Origin: an uncultured Elioraea sp.
GTDB lineage: Bacteria; Pseudomonadota; Alphaproteobacteria; Acetobacterales; Acetobacteraceae
NCBI GenBank assembly: GCA_937928775.1
Contig: CALFVI010000014.1
Coordinates: 21,028 to 85,027 of the forward strand
DNA: 64,000 nt
Direction of reading: 5' to 3'
Part shown: positions 10,974-25,248 of the stretch, in pieces
Layout of the letters: the number at the start of each line of letters is the position of its first letter
Numbering within the stretch: the first letter of the stretch is position 1
Made by a program: the position numbers and the translations under genes
The notes under the pieces: generated by a model
What the model was told of the DNA's origin: nothing
The model's database searches: none
The model's input: the letters and a program-made list of their open reading frames with translations, nothing else

Positions 10974-12415
10974 TGCGCGCCCTTCCCATCTCCATCGGCA
11001 CCATCCACTTCGTCGGCATCGGCGGCATCGGCATGTCCGGCATCGCCGAGGTGCTGCACAATCTCGGCTATCGCGTGCAGGGCAGCGACATCGCTGAGGG
11101 CTACACGGTAAAGCGCCTGCGCGAGCTCGGCATCCCCGTCACCATTGGCCACGCTGCTGAGAATTTGGGCGAGGCGCAGGTCGTCGTCGTCTCGTCGGCG
11201 GTGAAGCGCGACAACCCCGAGGTGGTCGCTGCCCGCCAGCAGCTGATCCCCGTCGTGCGGCGGGCGGAAATGCTCGCTGAACTGATGCGGCTCAAATGGT
11301 CGATCGCGGTCGGCGGCACGCACGGCAAGACGACGACGACGAGCCTCATCGCCGCCGTGCTGGAGGCCGCCCATCTCGATCCGACGGTGATCAACGGCGG
11401 CATCGTCAACGCCTACGGGTCGAACACGCGGCTTGGTTCCGGCGACTGGATGGTGGTGGAAGCGGACGAGTCGGACGGCTCCTTCCTGCGCCTGCCTGCG
11501 CTGATCGCGGTCGTGACCAACATGGATCCCGAACATCTCGACCACTGGGGCACCGCCGAGGCGATGAAGGAGGGCTACGTCCAGTTCGTTGGCAACATCC
11601 CCTTCTACGGCTTTGCGGTGCTCTGCCTCGACCATGCCGAGGTGCAGGCGATGATCCCGCGGCTCGCTGACCGGCGTATTATCACCTACGGCTTCTCGCC
11701 GCAGGCCGACGTGCGCGCCGAGAAACTGGTGATGGATAGGCTCGGTGCGACCTTCGAGGTGGTGGTCTCGGACCGCCACGGCGGGCGCACGCGGCGCCTC
11801 AAGCCGTTCCGCCTGCCCATGCTCGGTGCGCACAATGTGCAGAACGCGCTTGCCGCGATCGCGGTGGGCGTGGAGATGGACATTGCGGAGGACGTCATCC
11901 GCTCCGCCCTGCTCGGCTTTAAGGGGGTGAAGCGACGCTTTACCCGCGTGGGCGAGGTGGGCGGCATCACCATCATCGACGACTACGGCCACCACCCGGT
12001 GGAGATCGCCGCCGTGCTGAAGGCGGCGCGCCAGGCCGGCGCGCGTGAGGTGATTGCGGTGGTGCAGCCGCATCGCTACACGCGGGTCGCCTCACTGTTC
12101 GAGGAGTTCTGCACCTGCATGAACGACGCCTCGACGGTGATCGTCGCCGACATCTACCCGGCGGGAGAACAACCGATCCCGGGCATCGATCGCGACGCGT
12201 TGGTCGATGGGCTGATCGCGCGCGGGCATCGTTCGGTGGTTGCCCTGCCGGATCCCGCGCATCTCGCCGAGATGGTGCACGCCATCGCCAGGCAGGGCGA
12301 CTACGTGGTCTGTCTCGGTGCCGGATCGATCACGCATTGGGCGCATGCGCTGCCGCGCGAGCTTGCCGCGCTGCAGGCGTCGATCCCGCGCCGCGCTGGT
12401 GGGAGTGGATCGTGA
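10973..12415 (+). CDS. murC: UDP-N-acetylmuramate--L-alanine ligase MurC
   Basis: [34 protein letters not shown] and [10 protein letters not shown] motifs. ATG at 10973 preferred over the TTG at 10970. Confidence 0.96.
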   Translation: MRALPISIGTIHFVGIGGIGMSGIAEVLHNLGYRVQGSDIAEGYTVKRLRELGIPVTIGHAAENLGEAQVVVVSSAVKRDNPEVVAARQQLIPVVRRAEMLAELMRLKWSIAVGGTHGKTTTTSLIAAVLEAAHLDPTVINGGIVNAYGSNTRLGSGDWMVVEADESDGSFLRLPALIAVVTNMDPEHLDHWGTAEAMKEGYVQFVGNIPFYGFAVLCLDHAEVQAMIPRLADRRIITYGFSPQADVRAEKLVMDRLGATFEVVVSDRHGGRTRRLKPFRLPMLGAHNVQNALAAIAVGVEMDIAEDVIRSALLGFKGVKRRFTRVGEVGGITIIDDYGHHPVEIAAVLKAARQAGAREVIAVVQPHRYTRVASLFEEFCTCMNDASTVIVADIYPAGEQPIPGIDRDALVDGLIARGHRSVVALPDPAHLAEMVHAIARQGDYVVCLGAGSITHWAHALPRELAALQASIPRRAGGSGS

Positions 12416-13350
12416 CCGGCGTCGCGTTTGCCATGACCGGTTTCGGCCCCCTGCCCTCGGCCCGTGGGCGTCTCGTTGCCGACGCTCCGCTCGGCGCGCT
12501 CACCTGGTTCCGTGCCGGTGGCAAGGCCGAGGTCCTGTTCCGGCCGGCCGACGCGGAGGATCTCGCCACCTTCCTGCGCGCTCTCGACCCAGGGATCCCC
12601 GTCACCGTCGTCGGTGCAGGGTCGAATCTTCTCGTGCGCGACGGCGGCGTGGCCGGCATCGTCGTCCGCCTTCCCGCTGCGCGCTTTGCTTCGATCACGA
12701 TTGAAGCGGACGGCATCGTCGCTGGCGCAGCGGCGCTCGATCGCACGGTAGCCGAGTCTGCGGCGGCAGCAGGGCTTGGCGGGCTTGCCTTCCTCTCCGG
12801 CATCCCCGGCAGCCTCGGCGGGGCAGTGGCGATGAACGCGGGCGCCTACGGGTCGGAGATCGCCGACATCCTCGACTGGGCCGAGATGGTCATGCGCGAC
12901 GGCACGACGCTGTGTCTTGGTGCGCACGAGCTCGCCCTTTCCTATCGTCAGGCTCGGCTGCCGCCTGGCGCCATTGTCACGCGCGTGCGGCTGCGGGCGC
13001 GGCCCGGCGACCCCGCCGTCATCGCGGCCGAGATGGCGCGCATCCGCGCCGCGCGCGAGGAAACCCAACCGGTGCGTGGCCGCACCGGCGGCTCGACCTT
13101 CAAGAACCCACCCGGCGCGAAGGCCTGGGAACTGATCGATGCCGCCGGCTGTCGTGGTCTCCGTCGCGGTGATGCGCAGGTGAGCGAGAAGCACTGCAAC
13201 TTCCTGCTCAATCTCGGCCAGGCCACCGCTGCCGATCTCGAGGCGCTTGGCGAGGAGGTACGCGCCCGTGTGCGCGCCGCCACGGGTGTCGCACTCGAGT
13301 GGGAGATCCGTCGCATCGGTCGGCCTCTGGCGGAGGGCCCCGGCCGATGA
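12412..13350 (+). CDS. murB: UDP-N-acetylenolpyruvoylglucosamine reductase MurB
   Basis: [37 protein letters not shown] and [13 protein letters not shown] motifs. GTG at 12412 overlaps the murC stop. Confidence 0.94.
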   Translation: MTGVAFAMTGFGPLPSARGRLVADAPLGALTWFRAGGKAEVLFRPADAEDLATFLRALDPGIPVTVVGAGSNLLVRDGGVAGIVVRLPAARFASITIEADGIVAGAAALDRTVAESAAAAGLGGLAFLSGIPGSLGGAVAMNAGAYGSEIADILDWAEMVMRDGTTLCLGAHELALSYRQARLPPGAIVTRVRLRARPGDPAVIAAEMARIRAAREETQPVRGRTGGSTFKNPPGAKAWELIDAAGCRGLRRGDAQVSEKHCNFLLNLGQATAADLEALGEEVRARVRAATGVALEWEIRRIGRPLAEGPGR

Positions 13351-14267
13351 AGCGCGTCACCGTTTTATATGGCGGCATCTCTGCCGAACGCGAGGTGAGT
13401 CTCGTTTCTGGAGCGAAAGTGGCCGAGGCGCTTGCCGAAGCCGGGTATGAGGTGGTGCCGATCGAGGTCGGCCGCGACCTCGCCGCTCTCATCGCCGCGC
13501 TGACCTCCGCGCGCCCCGATGTCGCGTTCAACGCTTTGCACGGACGCTACGGCGAGGATGGCTGCATTCAGGGCATCCTCGAGTGGCTCGGCATCCCCTA
13601 CACGCACTCGGGTGTGCGGGCCTCGGCTTTGGCCATGGACAAGGCGGCGGCTAAGGCCTGCTTCTCGGCCGCGGGCCTTCCCGTTGCTCCGCACCGGCTG
13701 GTGACGCGCGAAGACGTGGCGCGCGGCCACCCGATGCCCACGCCCTACGTGCTGAAACCGCTCTCTGAGGGCTCCTCGGTCGGCGTGGTGATCGTGCGCG
13801 ATGGCGACAACCGGCGTGATCAGATCGTCCGCGACTGGATCTATGGCACGCACGCGATGGCCGAGGCCTATGTTCCGGGGCGGGAACTGACCGTCGGCGT
13901 GCTCGGCGATCGCCCGCTCGCGGTGACTGAGATCGCGACCGCGCATGGCTTCTACGACTATGAGGCGAAGTACCGTCCAGGCGAAAGCCGCCACCTCCTG
14001 CCCGCACCGATCCATCCCGAGGCCTATCGGCGCGCCTTGGACATCGCCGCGGCGGCGCATCGCGCTCTTGGCTGCCGTGGTGCCAGCCGGGCGGACCTGC
14101 GCTACGACGACACGCAGGGCGAGCCTGGGCGTCTTGTGCTTCTTGAGGTGAATACGCAGCCCGGCATGACGCCGACCTCGCTTCTGCCGGAGCAGGCGCT
14201 GCACTGCGGCATGACGTTTACCGCCCTCTGCACCTGGATGGTGGAGGAGGCGCGATGCGGCGCTTGA
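13347..14267 (+). CDS. ddl: D-alanine--D-alanine ligase
   Basis: YGGISAEREVSLVSG, ALHGRYGEDGCIQGILE and LEVNTQPGMTPTSL motifs. ATG at 13347 overlaps the murB stop. Confidence 0.95.
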   Translation: MKRVTVLYGGISAEREVSLVSGAKVAEALAEAGYEVVPIEVGRDLAALIAALTSARPDVAFNALHGRYGEDGCIQGILEWLGIPYTHSGVRASALAMDKAAAKACFSAAGLPVAPHRLVTREDVARGHPMPTPYVLKPLSEGSSVGVVIVRDGDNRRDQIVRDWIYGTHAMAEAYVPGRELTVGVLGDRPLAVTEIATAHGFYDYEAKYRPGESRHLLPAPIHPEAYRRALDIAAAAHRALGCRGASRADLRYDDTQGEPGRLVLLEVNTQPGMTPTSLLPEQALHCGMTFTALCTWMVEEARCGA

Positions 14268-15112
14268 GCAACGATTGCCGCGCGCAACGACCCGGGCGGT
14301 TGCGCCTGCTGCTGCGGCGCCTGCGCGGTCTCGCGCGGCCTGCCCTTCTGGCCAGCTTGGGCGTGGTGGTCGCTGGTGCAACTGTCATCGCCCTTGTCAT
14401 CTCAGGCACTCCGCAGCGCCTCTTCGCTGATGCCGCGCGCGCGATCGAAGACGCCGCCGCCGATGCCGGATTTGTCGTCACCACCGTGACCGTGGAAGGC
14501 CGGGTGCACGAGGACCGCGACGCCATCCTTGCCGCAACCGGGCTGCGGCTTGGGCAGCCGATGCTCGCTGTCTCGCCGGAGATGCTGCGTCGTCGGCTCG
14601 AGGAGCTACCCTGGGTCGAGCGGGCTACGGTGTATCGGCGCCTGCCGGGTCACGTCCATCTCGCGCTTACCGAACGCACGCCGTTCGCGGTCTGGCAGAA
14701 CAGCGGCAGCTTTGCTGTCATCGATCGGGAGGGGCGGGTGATCACCCGCGACGGTGTGGAGCGTTTCGCCCATTTGCCGCACGTGGTTGGAGAAGGTGCG
14801 GCGGAGACGGCCGCGGCACTTCTCGACCTGCTTGATCGCCATCCCGACGTGGGAAAGCGTGTTGTCGCGATCGTGCGCGTCAATCAGCGGCGCTGGAACC
14901 TGAGGCTCGTCTCTGGCGCGGATGTGCTGTTGCCGGAAGGGCATGAGGCGGCGGCAATAGCGCGCCTTGCCGAACTGCATCGCGACACTGGCGTGCTCGA
15001 CCGCGCGCTGAAGGTGGTCGACCTCAGGTTTGCAGATCGGCTTGTGCTGCGGCCTGCGGCGGATGCAGCACCCGTGCCGGCGCCAGGCTCGGAGAGAGGA
15101 CGGCGCGGATGA
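14255..15112 (+). CDS. ftsQ: cell division protein FtsQ (POTRA domain)
   Basis: Single N-terminal TM plus POTRA/FtsQ region (LEELPWVERATVYRRLPGHVHLALTERTPFAVWQ). Lies between ddl and ftsA. Confidence 0.9.
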   Translation: MRRLSNDCRAQRPGRLRLLLRRLRGLARPALLASLGVVVAGATVIALVISGTPQRLFADAARAIEDAAADAGFVVTTVTVEGRVHEDRDAILAATGLRLGQPMLAVSPEMLRRRLEELPWVERATVYRRLPGHVHLALTERTPFAVWQNSGSFAVIDREGRVITRDGVERFAHLPHVVGEGAAETAAALLDLLDRHPDVGKRVVAIVRVNQRRWNLRLVSGADVLLPEGHEAAAIARLAELHRDTGVLDRALKVVDLRFADRLVLRPAADAAPVPAPGSERGRRG

Positions 15113-16422
15113 ACGAGATGCCGAACCGTCTTGGTCCAGCCTCCGAGGCGCTGGTCACGCGCTCTTCGCCCTCGCGTGGCCGGCCGCGTGGCCGTTCGGG
15201 GCCGATCGCGGTGCTCGACATTGGCTCGAGCAAGATCACCTGCCTGATCGGACGCGTCGACAGTGACGGCGGGATCCGCGTGCTGTCGGTCGGCCACCAG
15301 CGCTCGCGCGGCGTGCGCGCGGGCTCGATCGTCGATCTCGAAGAGGCGGAAGCCGCCATCCGCGCCGCTGTGGCCCAGGCCGAAGAGCAGGCCGACCAGC
15401 CGGTGCATGAGATGGTGGTCAACCTCTCCTGCGGTCAGCCGCAGAGCCGCCACTTCGACGTACGCATGGCGATGCATGGGGACGCGGTGACGGATGCCGA
15501 TCTGCGCCGCATCGTTGCCGAAGGCCGCCTTCGTGCCTATGCCGAGGGGCGGGAGGTGGTGCACGCGATTCCTCTCGGCTACGCGGTGGACGGAACGTCC
15601 GGCGTACGCGATCCGCGCGGCATGGTGTGCGACCAGCTCGGCGTGCGGCTGCATGTGGTCGATGCCTCGGTTGGCACGCTGCGCAATCTCGCGGCCTGTC
15701 TCGGGCGCTGCGATCTCGCGATCGAATCGCTCGTCGCCGCGCCGTTCGCGGCCGGCCTCGCTTCCCTCGTTGAAGATGAGCGCGAGCTCGGCGTGGTGGT
15801 GATCGACATGGGTGGCGGCACCACCAGCCTTGCTGTGTTCGCCGACGGTCAGCTGCAACATACCGACATTATCCCGATCGGCGGTCAGCACGTGACGAAT
15901 GACATCGCGCGCGGTCTTTCCACTACCGTCGCGCACGCGGAACGGATGAAGACGCTGCACGGCTCGACCGATACAGCGCCCGGGGATGATCGTGAACTTT
16001 TTCCCGTGCCGCTGGTGGGCGAGGACGATCACGCGATCGCCAAGGTGCCGCGGTCGATGCTCGTCGGCATCATTCGGCCGCGGCTTGAAGAAACCTTCGA
16101 ACTCGTGCGCGCCCGTCTCGATGCGGCCGGGCTTGGTTCGCTGACCGGGCGTCGGGCCGTGCTGACAGGGGGAGCATCGCAACTGATTGGCGTGCGCGAT
16201 CTTGCCGCGGCGATGCTCGACAAGCAGGTGCGGCTCGGCCGCCCACCCGCCTTGCGCGGCCTGCCCGACATCGCCCAGGGACCCGGCTTCGCTGTCCCCG
16301 TCGGCCTGCTGATCTGGGCTGCCACCGAAGGCCAAATCGCGCGTGATCTCGCTCCGGTCGGCTTCGCCGGTATGCCCGGTCCGCTGAAGCGACTGTTCAC
16401 CTGGCTTCGCGAGCGGCTGTGA
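15109..16422 (+). CDS. ftsA: cell division protein FtsA (actin-like)
   Basis: [31 protein letters not shown] and LTGGASQL motifs. Confidence 0.95.
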   Translation: MNEMPNRLGPASEALVTRSSPSRGRPRGRSGPIAVLDIGSSKITCLIGRVDSDGGIRVLSVGHQRSRGVRAGSIVDLEEAEAAIRAAVAQAEEQADQPVHEMVVNLSCGQPQSRHFDVRMAMHGDAVTDADLRRIVAEGRLRAYAEGREVVHAIPLGYAVDGTSGVRDPRGMVCDQLGVRLHVVDASVGTLRNLAACLGRCDLAIESLVAAPFAAGLASLVEDERELGVVVIDMGGGTTSLAVFADGQLQHTDIIPIGGQHVTNDIARGLSTTVAHAERMKTLHGSTDTAPGDDRELFPVPLVGEDDHAIAKVPRSMLVGIIRPRLEETFELVRARLDAAGLGSLTGRRAVLTGGASQLIGVRDLAAAMLDKQVRLGRPPALRGLPDIAQGPGFAVPVGLLIWAATEGQIARDLAPVGFAGMPGPLKRLFTWLRERL

Positions 16423-16474
16423 CGCCGATGCGACCCCTCCCCCGCAACCCTTCCGCCCCTCAAGGAGAACCGTT

Positions 16475-18019
16475 ATGGCCATCACCCTGACTGTGCCTGC
16501 CCAAGCGCTGAACGATTTTCAGCCTCGTATCACCGTCATCGGTGTCGGCGGCGGCGGCTGCAATGCGGTGAACAACATGATCGCCTCGCAGCTTGACGGC
16601 GTGGAGTTCATCGTCGCCAACACTGATGCGCAGTCGCTGATGAAGTGCCGAGCCGATCGCAAGATCCAGCTCGGCCCGCATCTCACACAGGGGCTCGGCG
16701 CCGGCGGCAGGCCTGAGGTTGGGCGTGGCGCGGCGGAGGAGGCGGTGGAGGAGATCGCCTCCCATCTCGCGGGCGCGCACATGGTGTTCATCACTGCGGG
16801 CATGGGCGGCGGCACCGGCACGGGCGCGGCGCCGGTGGTGGCGCGCATCGCCCGCGAGCGCGGCATACTCACCGTCGGCGTGGTCACTAAACCGTTCGAC
16901 TTCGAGGGCCCGAAGCGCAAGGCCGCGGCGGAGGCCGGCATCGAGGAGCTGCAGCAGTATGTCGATACGCTGATCGTGATCCCGAACCAAAATCTGTTCC
17001 GTATTGCGAACGATCGCACCACCTTTGCCGAAGCGTTCAAGATGGCGGACAACGTTCTTTATATGGGCGTGCGCGGCGTGACCGACCTCATCGTCCATCC
17101 CGGCCTCGTCAATCTCGACTTCGCTGACATTCGCACCGTGATGGCGGAGATGGGCAAGGCGATGATGGGCACCGGCGAGGCGGAAGGCGAGGATCGCGCC
17201 GTGCGCGCGGCCGAGATCGCGATTTCCAACCCGCTTCTCGAGGACGCCTCGATGAAGGGAGCAAAGGCTGTGCTGATCAACATCACCGGCGGGCCCGACA
17301 TGACCCTGTTCGAGGTCGACGAGGCGGCGAACCGCATTCGTAAGGAGGTGGGCGATGAGGAGGCCAACATCATCTTTGGCTCCTCCATTGACGATGCCAT
17401 GGCGGGCAGGATCCGCGTCTCGGTGGTGGCGACGGGGATGGAAGCAAATCTCCAGCCGCGCCAGCGCCCCGCTTTGGTAGCGGTGGACGGCGCACCTGTC
17501 GTGCGGGCGGCCCAAACGGCGGCGGCCTCACCAGGGATGACGGCGCCGGTCTCGGCGCCACTGACTGCCGCCTCCACCAAGATCGTCGGCAACACCGTCC
17601 TGCAACGTACCGCGGTCGCCCCCGAACCGGTGGTGCGAGCGGTCGAGAAGCCGCACGCCCTCGAGGCGGCGCAGCACACCGCCCCTGCTGAGCCGCCGGC
17701 GGAGCCTGCACCGTCGCTGTTCCCGCCGCGCGAGCCAGCCCCGCTGTCCCAGGCGATCGTGTCCGACGCGCCCGCCCCAACCGCCGTGGCGGGTTTGTCG
17801 TCCCAGCCGCCGGGCCGCAGCCTGTTCCAGCGCATGACGCGCCTCATCTCCGGCGGCGAGGGCCCTGCCGCCGCCCCCGTCCCGCGGCAGCAGGCAGCGA
17901 CCCGCGCTGAGCCGATCCTGACGCCGATCAGTCAGGGGGCAGGCAAGCCGCAAGGGCGCGGCTCGCTCGAGGAGAGCGGACTCGACATTCCAGCGTTCCT
18001 GCGCCGGCAAAGCAATTGA
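16475..18019 (+). CDS. ftsZ: cell division GTPase FtsZ
   Basis: [27 protein letters not shown] and a C-terminal conserved peptide ([12 protein letters not shown]). Confidence 0.98.
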   Translation: MAITLTVPAQALNDFQPRITVIGVGGGGCNAVNNMIASQLDGVEFIVANTDAQSLMKCRADRKIQLGPHLTQGLGAGGRPEVGRGAAEEAVEEIASHLAGAHMVFITAGMGGGTGTGAAPVVARIARERGILTVGVVTKPFDFEGPKRKAAAEAGIEELQQYVDTLIVIPNQNLFRIANDRTTFAEAFKMADNVLYMGVRGVTDLIVHPGLVNLDFADIRTVMAEMGKAMMGTGEAEGEDRAVRAAEIAISNPLLEDASMKGAKAVLINITGGPDMTLFEVDEAANRIRKEVGDEEANIIFGSSIDDAMAGRIRVSVVATGMEANLQPRQRPALVAVDGAPVVRAAQTAAASPGMTAPVSAPLTAASTKIVGNTVLQRTAVAPEPVVRAVEKPHALEAAQHTAPAEPPAEPAPSLFPPREPAPLSQAIVSDAPAPTAVAGLSSQPPGRSLFQRMTRLISGGEGPAAAPVPRQQAATRAEPILTPISQGAGKPQGRGSLEESGLDIPAFLRRQSN

Positions 18020-18347
18020 CTCATGGCGCTTTAGCCCGGCTAGACCGCATAAGTCGGCTGAGCCCGCTTTGCCCTATTCATGCCAAAATGCGAAAAAATC
18101 GTGGCGTCGCCGTGATACATACAGAAAAGAAGCTTGACTTGCCCAAATGCCTGCCCGGCTTTTAGGGTCTGGTTGGATGCAGGGATTTGACTGCTCTTCG
18201 CCTCCCTCTCGCTGATGGCGAAGGCAGGTCAGCTCCCGGCTCCCGACGGCAGCCCCGCCTGGGCTGGCGTTGGTGGGTAGACAGAAGCCTTCGAAGACTT
18301 TTGGTCGGATCGTGCAACTCCCTCTCGGCACTTACCTCGGCGACAGC

Positions 18348-19286
18348 ATGCAGCCCTTCCAGAGAACCCTCCGGGCGCCGATCGGCTGCACGGGTGTGGG
18401 CCTGCACTCCGGGCGGAAGGTCTGCCTCACCCTTCGTCCGGCCGCTGAGCATGTCGGGATCGTGTTTCGGCGCATCGATCTGCCGGATCGACCGCTGATC
18501 GCCGCCCGCTGGGACCATGTGATCGACACGCGCCGCAACACCACGCTCGGCCTACCCGACCGTCCCGAGGCCAGTGTCGGCACGGTCGAACACCTGCTCG
18601 CCGCCCTTGCTGGCAGCGGTGTGGATAATGCGATCATCGATCTCGACGGACCGGAGGTCCCGATCATGGACGGGTCGGCCGCGCCGTTCGTGTTTCTGAT
18701 CGATTGTGCCGGCCTCGTCACCCAGGGCGCGGTCCGCCAAGTGCTGGAGATCGTTCGCCCGGTCCAGGTTGAGGACGAGACCGGGTCGGTCACCCTGTTG
18801 CCAGATCAGTCCGGCGCGCCGGTGTATGAGATGGACATCGAGTTCCCATCCAGCGCGATCCGCCGGCAGCACCGGCTGGTTCGTCTTGCCCCGGGCAGCT
18901 TCAAGCGCGACCTTGCGCGCGCCCGCACCTTCGGCTTTGTCGAGGAACTTGACGCTCTGCGCGGCGCAGGCCTCGCGCGTGGCGGCAGCCTCGACAATGC
19001 CGTCGTGCTGCGTGGGGCGACGGTGTTGAACGCGGGCGGGCTGCGCTACACGGATGAGTTCGTTCGGCACAAGCTGCTCGATCTCGTCGGCGATCTGGCT
19101 CTCGCGGGTGCGCCTCTGCGCGGACGCGTTGTCGCCCGCCGGACCGGGCACCGGCTGAACAATCTCGCGCTGCGGGCCCTGTTCGCCGACCCCTCTGCCT
19201 ATCGGTTCACGCCGGCGGTCTCTGCCAGCGCAACCCGCGATGGCATGCCCGCCCCGCTTGCCGCTGCCGCTGCTGCCCCGGTCTGA
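18348..19286 (+). CDS. lpxC: UDP-3-O-acyl-N-acetylglucosamine deacetylase LpxC
   Basis: QRTLRAPIGCTGVGLHSGRKV, TVEHLLAAL, HKLLDLVGDLALAG motifs. ORF extends 5' to 18270; ATG at 18348 preferred. Confidence 0.94.
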   Translation: MQPFQRTLRAPIGCTGVGLHSGRKVCLTLRPAAEHVGIVFRRIDLPDRPLIAARWDHVIDTRRNTTLGLPDRPEASVGTVEHLLAALAGSGVDNAIIDLDGPEVPIMDGSAAPFVFLIDCAGLVTQGAVRQVLEIVRPVQVEDETGSVTLLPDQSGAPVYEMDIEFPSSAIRRQHRLVRLAPGSFKRDLARARTFGFVEELDALRGAGLARGGSLDNAVVLRGATVLNAGGLRYTDEFVRHKLLDLVGDLALAGAPLRGRVVARRTGHRLNNLALRALFADPSAYRFTPAVSASATRDGMPAPLAAAAAAPV

Positions 19287-19335
19287 TCGTCGCGCCGCTC
19301 TCGCAGCCCCCGGGCGCGTGCTATAGAGCCGGGCG

Positions 19336-20151
19336 ATGGCTCGTCTTCGTCTCGCCGCCCTGCTCTTGGTCGTGATCGCCCTCGCCGCCTGCAGCGGCCG
19401 CGAGAACCTCGACACTCTGCTCGGCCAGGAACGGCCGGTGGAAGACATCTACAACGACGCTGCCGATGCTCTTGAGGCCGGAGAGTATGCGCGCGCTGCT
19501 GCGTTGTTCGATGAGGTTGAGCGGCAACATCCCTATTCGTCCTGGGCAGTGACCGCCAAACTGATGGCCGCCTATGCGCTCTATATGCGCAACCAATACA
19601 CTGAGGCGATCGCTGCGCTTGACCGGTTCATTCGTCTGCATCCGGCGAACCCGAACATCGCCTATGCTCACTACCTGCGTGCCCTTTGCTACTACGAGCA
19701 GATCGCCGACGTGACCCGCGACCAGCGGATCACGGAACAGGCCCTCGCTGCACTCACGGAAGTGGTGAACCGCTTCCCCGACACCCCCTACGCCCGCGAC
19801 GCGCGGCTGAAGATCGACCTCGCCAGGGACCATCTTGCCGGCCACGAGATGATGATCGGCCGCTTCTACCAGCGCCAGAACCTGCATCTCGCCGCGCTCA
19901 ACCGGTTCCGCCGGGTTGTTGAACAGTACCAGACGACGAACCACGTCGCCGAAGCGTTGCATCGGATGACGGAATCCTACCTCGCTCTGGGCCTCGTTGA
20001 GGAAGCACGCCGGACGGCGGCCGTGCTCGGCCACAATTTCCCCGGCTCGCCCTGGTACCAGGACAGCTACGCCCTGCTCGTCCCCGGTGCCGAACCTGCC
20101 GAACCGCGTCGGCCCAGCATGCTCGCCCGCTGGTGGTCATCGGTCTTCTGA
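19336..20151 (+). CDS. bamD: outer membrane assembly lipoprotein BamD (ComL)
   Basis: Lipobox LAAC, then TPR-like AALFDEVERQHPYSSWAVTAKLMAAYALYMRNQYTEAIAALDRFIRLHP. Confidence 0.92.
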   Translation: MARLRLAALLLVVIALAACSGRENLDTLLGQERPVEDIYNDAADALEAGEYARAAALFDEVERQHPYSSWAVTAKLMAAYALYMRNQYTEAIAALDRFIRLHPANPNIAYAHYLRALCYYEQIADVTRDQRITEQALAALTEVVNRFPDTPYARDARLKIDLARDHLAGHEMMIGRFYQRQNLHLAALNRFRRVVEQYQTTNHVAEALHRMTESYLALGLVEEARRTAAVLGHNFPGSPWYQDSYALLVPGAEPAEPRRPSMLARWWSSVF

Positions 20152-20173
20152 GGGCTCGGCATCGCGTGCGCCG

Positions 20174-23913
<3,740 letters not shown>

Positions 23914-23928
23914 GGGGGGAGCACGGCC

Positions 23929-25245
23929 ATGCACCGTGACGCGACCGGCTACGCAGCAACCGGCGAGGAAGCTTCCATGGCCGCGCTCGATGCCTTCGCA
24001 GAGGACTTGCTCGGCTATCGCAGCGAGATCGGTCGTATCGTCACGGCAGCCGAAGCCGACCCGTCCTGCGCGCTTGCCAATGCCTGGGCGGCGGCCTTGT
24101 GGCTTCTCACCGAGACGCGCAAGGGGCATGCGCGGGCCGGCCGCTTCCTCGATCGCGCCGAAGCGGCAGCAGCGACCGAGCGGGAACAACTCGCTCTCGG
24201 TTCTATCCGCGCCTGGCACGCCGGTGACACGGCGACGGCACTCGCGCTTTGCGCTGAAAGTGCGATGCGTTTCCCGCGCGATCTCGTCGCGGTGAAGCTC
24301 GGCCAATACCACGCTCTGAACCGCGGCGATGCGCCCTCCTTGCTTCGCCTGCCTCTGCTCGCGGCGGCAGCGAACGACGATGTGCCCTGGCTGCACGGTA
24401 TGCTCGCCTTCGGCTACGAGGAGTGCCACCGGCTCGCCGAGGCAGAAGGCGAAGCACGGCGCGCGATCGAGCTTCGTCGCGACGAGGCTTGGGCGCACCA
24501 TGCGCTCGCCCACGTGCTGCTCGCAGAGGACCGTGCAGAGGAGGGTATCGACTTCCTCGCCGCCGTCGCCGACACCTGGGAAGGGCGCAACCCCTTCATC
24601 GTCACCCACAACTGGTGGCATCAGACCCTGTTCCTGCTCGACCGGGACCGCACAGAGGAGGCGCTCGCCCTCTACGACTCGCGTGTTTTCGCGCTCGAGC
24701 CCTCCTGGGGCCAGATCCAGGCTGGCGCGGTATCGTTGCTTCTCCGCCTCGAACTGCACGGGGTGGATGTCGGGGATCGCTGGCAGAAGCTTGCCCCGTA
24801 TTTGGCGACCCCGGATCAGCGCCACATCGAGCCCTTCATCGACCTTCACCTGGTGCTCGGCCTTGCTCGTGCAGGACACGCCGAGACGGAAGCGGTGCTC
24901 GCCGGCATCGCAGACCGTGCGGCGAGTGCGCATGATGCCACGCGCACCGCGTGGGCCGAAGTGGCCTTGCCGGTCGCACGCGCGCTTGTCGCCTTCGCCC
25001 GCGGCGATCATCAGGGCTGCGTGCGCGATCTTTCGCCCGTGCTACCGCGCCTGCACGAAATCGGCGGCAGCCACGCCCAGCGCGACCTCTTTGAGCAGAT
25101 CCTGATCGCCTCTCTCTTGCGGGCGGGGCGGCTTGCACAGGCGCAGCGCATGCTTGCCCTTCGGCACGCGCTCAACCCGAGGGTGCCGATGACGCAACGC
25201 CTGCTGGCGCGCGTGCTCGCCGCTGCAGGCGTGCCGGAGGCCTGA
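23929..25245 (+). CDS. tetratricopeptide-repeat protein resembling the TTC38 family
   Basis: Helical repeat content with HGMLAFGYEECHRLAEAEGEARRAIELRRDEAWAHHALAHVL and NPFIVTHNWWHQTLFLLDR, similar to TTC38-like proteins. Confidence 0.75.
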   Translation: MHRDATGYAATGEEASMAALDAFAEDLLGYRSEIGRIVTAAEADPSCALANAWAAALWLLTETRKGHARAGRFLDRAEAAAATEREQLALGSIRAWHAGDTATALALCAESAMRFPRDLVAVKLGQYHALNRGDAPSLLRLPLLAAAANDDVPWLHGMLAFGYEECHRLAEAEGEARRAIELRRDEAWAHHALAHVLLAEDRAEEGIDFLAAVADTWEGRNPFIVTHNWWHQTLFLLDRDRTEEALALYDSRVFALEPSWGQIQAGAVSLLLRLELHGVDVGDRWQKLAPYLATPDQRHIEPFIDLHLVLGLARAGHAETEAVLAGIADRAASAHDATRTAWAEVALPVARALVAFARGDHQGCVRDLSPVLPRLHEIGGSHAQRDLFEQILIASLLRAGRLAQAQRMLALRHALNPRVPMTQRLLARVLAAAGVPEA

Positions 25246-25248
25246 CGC

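Noticed and set aside
18134-18162. TTGACT with downstream GGCTTT as a sigma70-type promoter for lpxC
   Set aside because: The -35-like hexamer is good but no credible -10 at 16-18 nt; insufficient to call.
18620-18628. Perfect DnaA box (TTATCCACA on minus strand)
   Set aside because: Lies inside the lpxC coding sequence at the conserved GVDNA codons and is isolated; probably coincidental.
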